This document shows, in pieces, positions 21,758 to 30,158 of a DNA stretch of 32,473 nucleotides. This stretch comes from Bacteroidia bacterium (GTDB taxonomy: Bacteria > Bacteroidota > Bacteroidia > 2-12-FULL-35-15), in assembly GCA_016786925.1 (NCBI GenBank), contig JAEUTU010000095.1, forward strand, positions 1-32,473, given 5' to 3'. A model generated the notes under the pieces. That model was not told the origin of the DNA and made no database searches. It worked only from the letters and a program-made list of their open reading frames with translations. Made by a program: the position numbers and the translations under genes. Position 1 is the stretch's first letter. Each line of letters begins with the position of its first letter.

Positions 21758-22861
21758 TTATTTAGCTACAGAGAATTTTGAAGTAACAACTCCTGAATCT
21801 GATCTTAATTGGTAGAAATAAACACCAGAAGCTAAGCTGATTGTCTCAACTTTTACTTTGTATGTACCAGCAGCTTGATCGTTGTATTTGTTGTCAACAA
21901 CAACACGACCAGCTTGATCAATGATCAACAAACGAACAGCATTAGAATTTTTCTCTAATGTATATTCAATTGTAGTTTTGTCAGCAGCAGGATTTGGATA
22001 AGCGTTCATCTTCATTCCATAAACGAACTCATTGATTCCTGTTCCTGGGCCAGAGCAAATAACTGGGAACATTGCGATGTTGTTATCTACTTCACCAGTT
22101 CCAGCACTTGAGAACACGTTGTCAGTAACCATCCATTTGTTGAATGTACCACCAATGTAGTTAAATGCAAAATCAAGATCTGCAGCAGAGTTGATATCAT
22201 CACACAATAAACCAACAGTATCACCTGCAGCTAAACCAGCTGTTTCCATTGCAATTGCAAAATCACCAGTAAACGTAGGCTCAGAAGGGAAAGCAACAAC
22301 ATTAAAAGTTAAGAAAGTAGTATCAATGTTATCGTACAACAAATCACCAGAAGCAGAAGCTGTTGTACCAGGTCCTGGCCAATTTAATGTTGTAACATTC
22401 ACCGCACCAGCATTTACGTTGCAAGAACGGTTTGCTGCCATTGGGTATAATTTAAAAGTTACTTTAGATGTTAAAGATCCTGCCGCATCACGCTCTTTTG
22501 CAGCAAATAATGATAGTACATCTGTAACGTGTAAGGTAGCACCGTTCAAATTACTATATCCTTGAGCACAAGTTTTTAAACGAGAATCAACAGTGTTACC
22601 GTATACGTAACCACCGCCTAGGTATCCAAATTGCAAAACTTGACCAGTTGGAGCAAATTCAGGCAAAAATTCAGGAGAGCCAGAAGTTAAGCTGATCAAA
22701 CCTGCTCCAGCTGTATCCGGACAAGCCAAACGCTCAGCATTTGCAGATTTCATAGGGTAAGCTCTTTTTGATAAAACCACCGTACTGCCCAACGGTGCAT
22801 TTTGTGCATTTGCAGCGAAGGAAATTAACGCAGCAGAAGCCAATAAGTAGATTTTTTTCAT
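21758..22861 (-). CDS. Secreted protein with T9SS type A C-terminal sorting domain (367 aa)
   Basis: 367 residues. Signal peptide 1-19 (SFAANA-Q). The C-terminal ~80 residues (from ~286: MNAYPNPAADKTTIEYTLE, RVVVDNKYNDQAAGTYKVKV, SGVYFYQLRSDSG and a terminal KFSVAK) are the Por/T9SS type A sorting domain, so the protein is delivered to the surface or outside. The ~260-residue passenger has four to five Cys (RLACPD, KTCAQGY, NRSCNV, GLLCDD) and no enzyme signature I recognise. It is preceded by a good promoter and is paralogous in design to the next upstream gene. Ligand or matrix binding is possible, but the function is unknown. Confidence 0.9.
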   Translation of the reverse strand: MKKIYLLASAALISFAANAQNAPLGSTVVLSKRAYPMKSANAERLACPDTAGAGLISLTSGSPEFLPEFAPTGQVLQFGYLGGGYVYGNTVDSRLKTCAQGYSNLNGATLHVTDVLSLFAAKERDAAGSLTSKVTFKLYPMAANRSCNVNAGAVNVTTLNWPGPGTTASASGDLLYDNIDTTFLTFNVVAFPSEPTFTGDFAIAMETAGLAAGDTVGLLCDDINSAADLDFAFNYIGGTFNKWMVTDNVFSSAGTGEVDNNIAMFPVICSGPGTGINEFVYGMKMNAYPNPAADKTTIEYTLEKNSNAVRLLIIDQAGRVVVDNKYNDQAAGTYKVKVETISLASGVYFYQLRSDSGVVTSKFSVAK

Positions 22862-22903
22862 TTTGTTGATAGATTAGAGTTTAGGTTAATTTTTATTATT
22901 TAT

Positions 22904-22935
22904 CAAAGCTAAAAAAAAACTTTAAAAAAAACAAT
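22904..22935 (-). promoter_or_regulatory. Promoter of the 367-aa T9SS protein gene
   Basis: On the minus strand ATTG (22935-22932), 20 bases, then TAGCTTTG (22911-22904). This is close to the Bacteroidota consensus TTTG-N19/20-TAnnTTTG; the -7 element is perfect. The ATG at 22861 is ~43 bases downstream. Confidence 0.65.
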
Positions 22936-22957
22936 AGCTGATAGGCCACTTAAAATC

Positions 22958-22994
22958 AGAAATCCGCTTTTCCCAGCAGGAAAAGCGGATTTCT
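22958..22994 (-). terminator. Terminator after the 355-aa T9SS protein gene
   Basis: A perfect 16-base stem (AGAAATCCGCTTTTCC and its complement) with a 5-base CAGCA loop, 19 bases after the stop at 23014, followed on the minus strand by TGATTTTAA. It separates the two T9SS genes. Confidence 0.88.
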
Positions 22995-23013
22995 AAGAAA
23001 ATTTAAAATGAAA

Positions 23014-24081
23014 TTATTTTACAACAACCATCTTCATTGAAGAAGTTGTGTTTTCATTTACTTTTAATGAATAATAGTAAACTCCTGCTGCTAAATTCTC
23101 AGCATTTACTTTCACTGAATGTTTTCCAGCAGCTAATTCACCTTGATTTTGCTCGATCACTTTTTTACCAGTAACATCGTATACATTCAATGTTACTTTA
23201 GAAGCTGATTGCAATTCGTAGTTAATTGTAGTAACTGTTCCGAAAGGATTTGGTGAGTTTTGAGAAAATTTCGCTCCGTTTACAAACTCATTAACTCCTA
23301 CTGCATTTTCTACAACTGTAAAGTTATCAAAGTACAATACATCCATATCATTTGCAGTTTGGTTGAATGCAATATGAACTTGTTGACCATTTACTGTAGC
23401 AGGCAAAGAAACGGTTCTTAAAACCCAAGTAGTATCAGTTGTATAAGTTGGAGAAGGGTAAGCATCTGTTTTAGTGTAGATAGCTGTACCGGTAAAATCT
23501 GCAAAAGTTACAGGAGAAGAAACAGAAGCTGTAGATTGAACATATACTTTGTATCCATCTCTGTATGCAGGATTTGTTCTGTCATACCACTTCAAAGTAG
23601 CACCACCTGCAGGGATAGTGATAGGTCCCATCATTAACCAATTGTTAGCTTGTCCAGCTGGAGCAAACCATGAAGTACCATACCAGAAAAATGCTGAATC
23701 AGTACCACCTGCGTTCACCGGATTTTCCCATGGGAAATAGAAATTATCTGCAGTTGGAGCACCTAAACCGTTAACATCATTGTTATCAGAGAATACTAAC
23801 TCAATAGCAGTTGGAACACCGGCATTGTTAGTAGTTAAACCGTCAATATCTTCAAAAACAACGTCAAAAGAAGCTTGGTCAGCTGCGTCAGCCAAAAATA
23901 CGCCTGGAGCAGGTAACCACATTAATGTATCACCAGCAGCTCTATCAGCTGACATTGGCATAACTCTGATTTGTTTGTTTGCTTTATGAACATTGTTTGA
24001 TGATGTTCCAGCAACTCTGTTTTGTGCATTTGCTGTTAACACTACTGCAACAGCAGCAACTAAAGTGTAGATTTTTTTCAT
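23014..24081 (-). CDS. Secreted protein with T9SS type A C-terminal sorting domain (355 aa)
   Basis: 355 residues. Signal peptide 1-19 (VVLTANA-Q). The middle (~60-255) has the beta-rich pattern of a cleaved-adhesin/jelly-roll domain: NFYFPWENPVNAGG, TLKWYDRTNPAYRDGYKVYVQS, DTTWVLRTVSLPA, VHIAFNQTANDMDVLYFDNF. The C-terminal ~80 residues (SQNSPNPFGTVTTINYEL, VTGKKVIEQNQGELAAGKHSV, GVYYYSLKVNENTTSS and a terminal MVVVK) are the T9SS type A sorting domain. It is thus surface-attached or released. It has its own strong promoter and terminator. Likely a carbohydrate- or peptide-binding surface protein; the exact function is unknown. Confidence 0.9.
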   Translation of the reverse strand: MKKIYTLVAAVAVVLTANAQNRVAGTSSNNVHKANKQIRVMPMSADRAAGDTLMWLPAPGVFLADAADQASFDVVFEDIDGLTTNNAGVPTAIELVFSDNNDVNGLGAPTADNFYFPWENPVNAGGTDSAFFWYGTSWFAPAGQANNWLMMGPITIPAGGATLKWYDRTNPAYRDGYKVYVQSTASVSSPVTFADFTGTAIYTKTDAYPSPTYTTDTTWVLRTVSLPATVNGQQVHIAFNQTANDMDVLYFDNFTVVENAVGVNEFVNGAKFSQNSPNPFGTVTTINYELQSASKVTLNVYDVTGKKVIEQNQGELAAGKHSVKVNAENLAAGVYYYSLKVNENTTSSMKMVVVK

Positions 24082-24127
24082 TTGTTATTATTTAGGTTAT
24101 TATTACTTTATGATTAAAATATCTTTA

Positions 24128-24159
24128 CAAATATAACAATTCTGTCTGATTTTTACAAA
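24128..24159 (-). promoter_or_regulatory. Consensus Bacteroidota promoter for the 355-aa T9SS protein gene
   Basis: On the minus strand TTTG (24159-24156), 20 bases, then TATATTTG (24135-24128): a full match to the TTTG-N19/20-TAnnTTTG consensus. It lies between the gcvP stop and the ATG at 24081, which is ~47 bases downstream. Confidence 0.82.
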
Positions 24160-24172
24160 CCATCTAGAATAA

Positions 24173-27046
24173 TTACGCTAATTCCATATCCGCATAGGAT
24201 TCAATTGGTGGACAAGCGCAAATTAAGTTCCTATCGCCATGAGCATTATCTACCCTGGCAACACTTGGCCAAAACTTAGACTCTTTCACCCATTTCAAAG
24301 GATAAACGGCCTTTTCTCTTGAATAAGCATGCTTCCAATCATCCGTAATAACCGATTTAGCTGTGTGGGGAGCATTTTTGATCACATTGTCTTCTTTATC
24401 TGATTTTCCAGCAATAATTTCATCGATCTCTTTTTTTATAGAGATCATTGCAGAACAAAAACGATCCAACTCTTCTTTGCTTTCACTTTCTGTCGGCTCT
24501 ACCATCAACGTATCATGAACAGGGAATGCTACTGTTGGAGCATGGAATCCATAATCCATCAAACGTTTTGCTATATCTCCTACCTCAACACCTGCTTCAC
24601 GCTTAAAGGAAACGCAATCTAAGATCATTTCATGAGCACAACGGCCATTTTTACCGCTGTAAAGTGTCTGATAATGACCTGCCAATGATTCCTTAATATA
24701 GTTTGCATTCAAGATCGCCATTTTGGTTGCATCAGCTAAACCTTCTCCTCCCAACATCTTGATATAACCATAAGAGATCAACAAAATTAGCGCACTTCCG
24801 AATGGAGCTGCAGAAACGGCATGAATGCCTTTCTCTCCACCTGTTTTAACTAAAGAGTGAGACGGTAAAAATGGCACCAATTGCTTTGCTACACCAATCG
24901 GCCCCATACCAGGTCCACCTCCACCATGTGGAATAGCAAATGTTTTATGCAAATTCAAGTGACAAACATCGGCTCCAATATTTCCCGGACTGGTTAAACC
25001 AACCTGAGCATTCATATTCGCACCATCCATATACACTTGTCCACCATTTTCATGAATAATATTGGTGATCTCAATAATACTTTCTTCATAAACACCATGC
25101 GTACTTGGATAAGTCACCATTAAACAAGATAAATTATCCTTGTGTAATGTCGCTTTCTCACGCATATCGTTCACATCAATATTCCCTTTTTCATCACATT
25201 TCACCAAAACGATCTTCATACCACACATGGCCGCACTTGCAGGATTAGTACCATGAGCTGAAGTTGGGATCAAGGCAATATTTCTATGCCCTTCACCACG
25301 TGACTGATGATATGCTTGAATAACCAACAAACCGGCATATTCTCCTTGAGCCCCTGAATTTGGTTGAAAACTCATTTTAGCAAAGCCGGTGATCTCGCTT
25401 AAAGATCTATCCAACTCATTGATCATCTCTATAAATCCTGCTGCTTGTTCAACCGGAACAAATGGGTGAATATTGGCGAATTCAGGCCATGTAATTGGCA
25501 TTAATTCTGACGCTGCATTTAATTTCATTGTACATGAACCCAATGAGATCATGGAATGTGTTAATGAAAGATCCTTATTCTCCAAACGCTTGATATAACG
25601 CATCATCTCCGACTCGGAATGATATATATTAAATATCGGGTGAGATAAGATAGCAGACTTACGCTTCACCAAAGAAGACTTTTGAGCTAAGATTGTTTCT
25701 TCCGAAACGCTAACAGCCGTTTTTCCTGATGCAGATGCAAATACTGACAATACTGCATTTACGTCATCTGCATCGGTTGTTTGATCCACAGAAATAGTAA
25801 TAGCTCCTTCTGTATATCTAAAATTGATCTGTGCCTTTTCAGCAAGTTCTTTGATCTTGGCATTATCCGTTCCAACTACTTTGATCGTATCAAAGAAAGA
25901 ACCTTCTTCTACATTGTAGCCTAATTTTTTCAACTCAGTGGCCAAAGTAACCGCTGTCAAGTGAACCTGCCCCGCAATTCCTCTTAATCCTTCAGGACCA
26001 TGATAAACAGCATACATACTCGCCATAATGGCTAACAATGCTTGAGCGGTACAAATATTAGAAGTAGCTTTATCTCTACGGATATGTTGCTCACGTGTTT
26101 GTAATGCCATACGTAATGCAGGATTTCCTTGCGCATCAACAGAAACACCAATGATCCTTCCCGGAATAATACGTTTGTATTCTTCTCTACAAGCAAAAAA
26201 TGCAGCATGAGGACCGCCATATCCCATAGGAACGCCAAAACGTTGGGTATTTCCTACCACAACATCAGCTCCCCATTCACCCGGAGGCGTTAATAAAACC
26301 AAACTTAATACATCAGCTGCAACTGCAACTGCAACACCGTTTGATTTTATATTTTTTACATATTCTGCGTAATCATTTACCTTCCCATCAACAGTTGGAT
26401 ATTGCAATAAAACTCCATAAACTGAAGCATCTAAAGTTTGTGTCTTCCAATCACCAATTACCAACTCAATTCCCAATGGGGTTGAACGTGTTTTTAAAAG
26501 ATCGATTGTTTGAGGAAAGCACTCATTGGAAACAAAGAATTTATTGGCGCCATTTTTTATTTGGTCACGAGAGCGATTGCTGAACAACATGGTCATAGCC
26601 TCTGCTGCAGCTGTTGCTTCATCTAACAGAGAGGCATTCGCAATCTCCATTCCGGTAAGATCCATGATCATAGTTTGAAAATTCAACAAAGCCTCTAAAC
26701 GACCTTGTGCGATCTCCGCTTGGTATGGAGTATACGCAGTGTACCAACCCGGATTCTCTAAAATGTTACGTTGCACAACCGGTGGCACGATCGTATTATT
26801 ATAACCTAATCCGATATATGTTTTAAATACTTTATTCTTTGATGCAAGTGTTCTCAAATGCTTATGATAAGCGTACTCCGACATCCCCTTCGGCAAATTC
26901 AAAGGAGCCTTCAAACGTATTGCAGAAGGTATTGTTTGGTTAATTAATTCATCAACAGAACCTGCTCCGATTTTTGCAAGCATGGCTGTTACATCATTTG
27001 CGCGTGGACCGTTATGACGGTTCACAAATTTGTCAGTAGTAATCAT
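24173..27046 (-). CDS. gcvP: Glycine dehydrogenase (decarboxylating), P-protein of the glycine cleavage system
   Basis: 957 residues, the full length of the fused P-protein. It decarboxylates glycine using PLP and passes the aminomethyl group to the lipoyl arm of the H-protein. The N-terminal half holds [35 protein letters not shown]. The C-terminal half holds the PLP lysine Lys701 in [16 protein letters not shown] and the glycine-rich loop [12 protein letters not shown], plus [16 protein letters not shown]. No gcvT or gcvH is nearby; the gene stands alone. A perfect TAnnTTTG element lies 24 bases before the ATG. Cytoplasmic. No terminator was seen in the 91-base gap downstream, which carries the next gene's promoter. 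Confidence 0.98.
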   Translation of the reverse strand: MITTDKFVNRHNGPRANDVTAMLAKIGAGSVDELINQTIPSAIRLKAPLNLPKGMSEYAYHKHLRTLASKNKVFKTYIGLGYNNTIVPPVVQRNILENPGWYTAYTPYQAEIAQGRLEALLNFQTMIMDLTGMEIANASLLDEATAAAEAMTMLFSNRSRDQIKNGANKFFVSNECFPQTIDLLKTRSTPLGIELVIGDWKTQTLDASVYGVLLQYPTVDGKVNDYAEYVKNIKSNGVAVAVAADVLSLVLLTPPGEWGADVVVGNTQRFGVPMGYGGPHAAFFACREEYKRIIPGRIIGVSVDAQGNPALRMALQTREQHIRRDKATSNICTAQALLAIMASMYAVYHGPEGLRGIAGQVHLTAVTLATELKKLGYNVEEGSFFDTIKVVGTDNAKIKELAEKAQINFRYTEGAITISVDQTTDADDVNAVLSVFASASGKTAVSVSEETILAQKSSLVKRKSAILSHPIFNIYHSESEMMRYIKRLENKDLSLTHSMISLGSCTMKLNAASELMPITWPEFANIHPFVPVEQAAGFIEMINELDRSLSEITGFAKMSFQPNSGAQGEYAGLLVIQAYHQSRGEGHRNIALIPTSAHGTNPASAAMCGMKIVLVKCDEKGNIDVNDMREKATLHKDNLSCLMVTYPSTHGVYEESIIEITNIIHENGGQVYMDGANMNAQVGLTSPGNIGADVCHLNLHKTFAIPHGGGGPGMGPIGVAKQLVPFLPSHSLVKTGGEKGIHAVSAAPFGSALILLISYGYIKMLGGEGLADATKMAILNANYIKESLAGHYQTLYSGKNGRCAHEMILDCVSFKREAGVEVGDIAKRLMDYGFHAPTVAFPVHDTLMVEPTESESKEELDRFCSAMISIKKEIDEIIAGKSDKEDNVIKNAPHTAKSVITDDWKHAYSREKAVYPLKWVKESKFWPSVARVDNAHGDRNLICACPPIESYADMELA

Positions 27047-27070
27047 TTTTTGATTTTTTATTTAGGGACA

Positions 27071-27078
27071 CAAATATA
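27071..27078 (-). promoter_or_regulatory. -7 element TATATTTG for gcvP
   Basis: A perfect TAnnTTTG match on the minus strand, 24 bases before the ATG at 27046. No TTTG at the -33 spacing. No glycine riboswitch fold was recognised in this short leader. Confidence 0.55.
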
Positions 27079-27151
27079 ATCATTAAAAAGCTCCGATTTT
27101 CTCATTTTATTAACAAAGAAACAAATAAATCAGGCTTATGTTTTAAATGGT

Positions 27152-27159
27152 TATCTTTG
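27152..27159 (+). promoter_or_regulatory. -7 element TATCTTTG for the hypothetical secreted protein gene
   Basis: A perfect TAnnTTTG match 20 bases before the ATG at 27180, in the 133-base divergent space shared with gcvP. Confidence 0.55.
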
Positions 27160-27179
27160 ATAAATTTTAGTACATTTCT

Positions 27180-27809
27180 ATGCATAAATACCTCCTTTCT
27201 AGCTTTTTTGTCATCTGTTCTTACTTCCTCGGATTTAGCCAGGAGAAAAAAGACACGATCCTCTTACTGAATGGAACAACAATCATTTCTGAAGTGGTTG
27301 ATACAACCAATGGAGTAACAACTATCCGCGACACAAAAAAGCCGGGAAGAAATATTGTTATTGAAAATGACCGTATTTTCTCGATTAAAAATGCTTCAGG
27401 CGAGCATGTCATGTATGTGTACGATACCATCATTGGCAACGAATTCACAGAGGAGGAAATGAGATACTTTATAAAAGGCGAACAGGATGCAGAAAAAGGA
27501 TTCAAAGCTCGCGGTGCGCTTTATGGAAACATTGCCTTGGGCTTGGCATCTGGAGTAACAGGCAGCTTCTTTTGTCCCATACCACCCTTTGCCTTCATTG
27601 CTATGTCAGGATTACCAAAAGTCAAAATAAAACACTCAACAGTTTCGAATATGGAATATTTAAAACAAGAAGCCTATATCATGGGGTACGAACGTGTTGC
27701 AAGAAAGAAAAGAAAGTTTCAATCGATGATCGGTGGAGGTGCGGGCCTTGTTGTGGGACTCGGCACATTTGGCGTATTAAAAGCTACAGGGAACGAGTTA
27801 ATAAAATAA
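27180..27809 (+). CDS. Hypothetical exported membrane protein
   Basis: 209 residues. Signal peptide 1-20 (FVICSYFLGFS-Q). The first half of the mature protein (~24-95) is a beta-rich domain beginning DTILLLNGTTIISEVVDT and continuing with GRNIVIENDRIFSIKN and HVMYVYDT. Next comes MRYFIKGEQDAEKGFKARGALYGN, then a hydrophobic stretch ~112-142 and another at ~186-203 (IGGGAGLVVGLGTFGV), which may be two membrane helices. A pattern YIMGYERVARKKRK precedes the second. I recall this layout in uncharacterised Bacteroidota proteins only. It lies 16 bases upstream of the UbiA-like gene, same strand, so probably co-transcribed. Confidence 0.78.
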   Translation: MHKYLLSSFFVICSYFLGFSQEKKDTILLLNGTTIISEVVDTTNGVTTIRDTKKPGRNIVIENDRIFSIKNASGEHVMYVYDTIIGNEFTEEEMRYFIKGEQDAEKGFKARGALYGNIALGLASGVTGSFFCPIPPFAFIAMSGLPKVKIKHSTVSNMEYLKQEAYIMGYERVARKKRKFQSMIGGGAGLVVGLGTFGVLKATGNELIK

Positions 27810-27825
27810 ACTCTCCCCAATCAAT

Positions 27826-28677
27826 ATGTTTTACATAAAACGTATTATTGATTTCCTTTTATATAGCAATATTTATATTGCCTTAGGCGCATTCGCCTTG
27901 TGCGTTTCAACATTCATAGAACTGGCTATTCCTGTTCAATTGAACTATGCTATTCTCGTTTTCTTTTCTACCCTATTTATCTACAACTTTCAGCGCATAT
28001 TTTATAAAACACAAAACGCTCCAATTGTCATTTCAGACCGGAGAAACTGGATCGGAAAGAACCAGAATACAATACGAATAATGACTTTCATTGGGCTTTT
28101 AGGAACAATCACTTTTTCGTTTTTAATTCCCTTGCGCATCGTACTCCTACTTTCACCACTCTGCTTCTTATCCCTTGCTTATTTCTTTCCATCAATTGCA
28201 TTAAGAAAATTTATTGGCACCAAAACATTTATTCTCGTGCTTGTATGGACATTAACAGCCTATCTTGTTCCAACTTTATTAAATGAATCTTTTAAATTCT
28301 CATTAAAAGAGATCTTATATATAATATCCGGATTTAGCTTTATGGCTGCCATTTGCATTCCGTTTGATAACCGAGACATTGCAGTCGACTCAAAAGAAAA
28401 GATCAAAACGTTTGCTGTTATGTTTGGGAGAAAAAAAAACAGCAAGATCGCCCTGCTGTTTTCGTTCATTTATGTTGCAATGATCTCCATTCTTTATTTT
28501 TCAGGAGATCTAAAATTATCGTTTTACCTCTGTCATATTTTTATGTTTCTCCTTACAATTATCTACATCTTAAAAGATCAAGAAGGAAGAAGTGAATACT
28601 TCTATATTGCAGGAATAGACGGCTTGCTTATCATAAAAGGAATCCTATTCTTTCTATTAGAAGCGTACACCCATTGA
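27826..28677 (+). CDS. UbiA-like prenyltransferase family membrane protein
   Basis: 283 residues with about eight hydrophobic segments. The second Asp-rich motif of the UbiA family is visible at ~184-195 as PFDNRDIAVDSKEKIKTFAV (Asp-x2-Asp-x3-Asp). The usual first motif, NDxxDxxxD, is not seen; the equivalent region reads TLFIYNFQRIFYKT and lacks acids. Loss of the first Mg/diphosphate site would be expected to impair prenyl transfer, so it may have another role or use a divergent site. It lies in an apparent two-gene unit with the hypothetical protein upstream and overlaps the convergent OmpP1-like gene by 21 bases. Inner membrane; product unknown. Confidence 0.72.
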   Translation: MFYIKRIIDFLLYSNIYIALGAFALCVSTFIELAIPVQLNYAILVFFSTLFIYNFQRIFYKTQNAPIVISDRRNWIGKNQNTIRIMTFIGLLGTITFSFLIPLRIVLLLSPLCFLSLAYFFPSIALRKFIGTKTFILVLVWTLTAYLVPTLLNESFKFSLKEILYIISGFSFMAAICIPFDNRDIAVDSKEKIKTFAVMFGRKKNSKIALLFSFIYVAMISILYFSGDLKLSFYLCHIFMFLLTIIYILKDQEGRSEYFYIAGIDGLLIIKGILFFLLEAYTH

Positions 28678-30096
28678 TAACATGAAACTTGAGTTGGTAT
28701 ATTTACTCTTAACCGGCTCACTAATATCCGGATTATACAAATAGCTATTTTGCTGATATGCTGTATACACATACGCAAAGTCGATAAAATAATTATCACT
28801 TCTGTATCCTATTCCACCTGTATAGCTGGAGCGTGAAGCCGTTTTGTTATCACCATTTTTAAAGGGGCTGCCATAAAGCGCATATCCTAAACGAACTGCA
28901 AAAGGATCGAAACGAAACTCTCCGCCAAAACGCAAATTGTTTGTTGAAGTATAATTGCTTCTGATCATACTATTCACCTCTGCAAATACATTTGGTCGTG
29001 AACTCAGCTGTGCATAACTATAATCCACATATTCATATTCTGCATTCAATACAGCTATTTTATTGATCACAAAACCGGAACTTAAGATCGCTCTGAAAGG
29101 TGTTGTAACCGTGTAATCAAATTTTCCCGACTCGGATTGCTCTTCATATCGAACACTTTCCAGATCCGATTTCATGGAACTACTGTAGTCATCACTTAAT
29201 GTAATAGAAGTAGGAGTATGAACTGCAGCACCTATTCTCAACCAATCTGTTGGTTTAAATATGGCGCCTAATTTCATATTAATACCACTCCCTTGCGTAT
29301 TTAAATTTTGAGTGTAGGCGAAAGATTTAAATCCGGAAATGGTATCCTCCGTGTCTATTTCTTCAAAAATAGCTTCTTCGTTATATCGAACTCTCACAAC
29401 ACCAATTGTCCCTCCTAAAAAAAGTTTGTTGTCGTAGTTAGCACCGAAACTAATGGCTGTTTCGCCCATTGAACCTCTTGATTCAACCGATTTACGCTGC
29501 AATTGTCCATAATTTTTGATCACATGATCGTAATGAATAGAATCGCCAGCTAATGGGTTAATGAGCCATGTGCTCCAGGCTAGGCCTGTAGAAAATTGAT
29601 CAAACTCTGAATCAGAATAACCATTGGCATCTGCCACATAAGTATCTAATAAGGAGCTGTTTTTGTTATACCCTTCTACTAAAATTCGATTATGAAAATT
29701 ATTCGTACGGTTATAACCTACTCCAATATTGATGGTTTGCCAACCTTTACTTTTTTCTTCATTTAATTTAAATGTTGCAACAAAACCAATATTCCCTAAA
29801 TTGAAATTCAACTTCCGGTCAGATGCACTTCTTCCATTATAATCGGAAGTGGTCGTTTGAGAAAAAACGGATGGTGTGATGGATAATTCTGTTTTTCTGA
29901 AAACAGCAATACCTGCGGGATTAAAACTAAGCGTTGAAATATCTCCACCTAAGGCGCCCATTGATCCTGCCATGGAGGCGAAACGTGCAGTGCCTCCAAA
30001 TGTGATCTGCGAATAACGCATCGCATCTATATCGTTCTGCGACCAAAGTGGAAGCACAACAATTCCAAGTATATATACTAAAATATGCTTTTTCAT
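28657..30096 (-). CDS. OmpP1/FadL/TodX-family outer-membrane protein
   Basis: 479 residues. Signal peptide 1-19 (LPLWS-Q). The N-terminal hatch region SMAGSMGALGGDISTLSFNPAGIAV carries the NPAG signature of the FadL family. The rest is a long beta-barrel with strand pairs such as INIGVGYNRTNNFHN, LRIGAAVHTPTSITLSDDY and LRFGGEFRFDPFAVRLGYALYG, ending in the aromatic MLSMGVRF typical of barrel insertion. FadL proteins import hydrophobic compounds such as long-chain fatty acids or aromatics; the substrate here is unknown. It follows the Tyr-rich lipoprotein gene by 62 bases (with a hairpin between) and overlaps the 3' end of the convergent UbiA-like gene. Confidence 0.9.
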   Translation of the reverse strand: MKKHILVYILGIVVLPLWSQNDIDAMRYSQITFGGTARFASMAGSMGALGGDISTLSFNPAGIAVFRKTELSITPSVFSQTTTSDYNGRSASDRKLNFNLGNIGFVATFKLNEEKSKGWQTINIGVGYNRTNNFHNRILVEGYNKNSSLLDTYVADANGYSDSEFDQFSTGLAWSTWLINPLAGDSIHYDHVIKNYGQLQRKSVESRGSMGETAISFGANYDNKLFLGGTIGVVRVRYNEEAIFEEIDTEDTISGFKSFAYTQNLNTQGSGINMKLGAIFKPTDWLRIGAAVHTPTSITLSDDYSSSMKSDLESVRYEEQSESGKFDYTVTTPFRAILSSGFVINKIAVLNAEYEYVDYSYAQLSSRPNVFAEVNSMIRSNYTSTNNLRFGGEFRFDPFAVRLGYALYGSPFKNGDNKTASRSSYTGGIGYRSDNYFIDFAYVYTAYQQNSYLYNPDISEPVKSKYTNSSFMLSMGVRF

Positions 30097-30115
30097 GGTG
30101 TTTGTGTTTTAGTAA

Positions 30116-30143
30116 GGGTATGTGATACACTGATCACATACCC
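30116..30143. repeat. Perfect 11-base hairpin between lipoprotein and OmpP1-like genes
   Basis: GGGTATGTGAT / ATCACATACCC arms (30116-30126 and 30133-30143) with a 6-base loop. No T-run follows on either strand, so it is not a classic terminator. It may stabilise or separate the two cistrons, or bind a regulator: the inner TGTGA-N8-TCACA recalls a Crp half-site pair with longer spacing. Confidence 0.6.
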
Positions 30144-30158
30144 ATAAGAAAATAATGT

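Noticed and set aside
27047..27179. Glycine riboswitch sought in the gcvP leader
   Set aside because: The leader after the predicted promoter is about 20 bases, far too short for a glycine aptamer, and no conserved core was seen.
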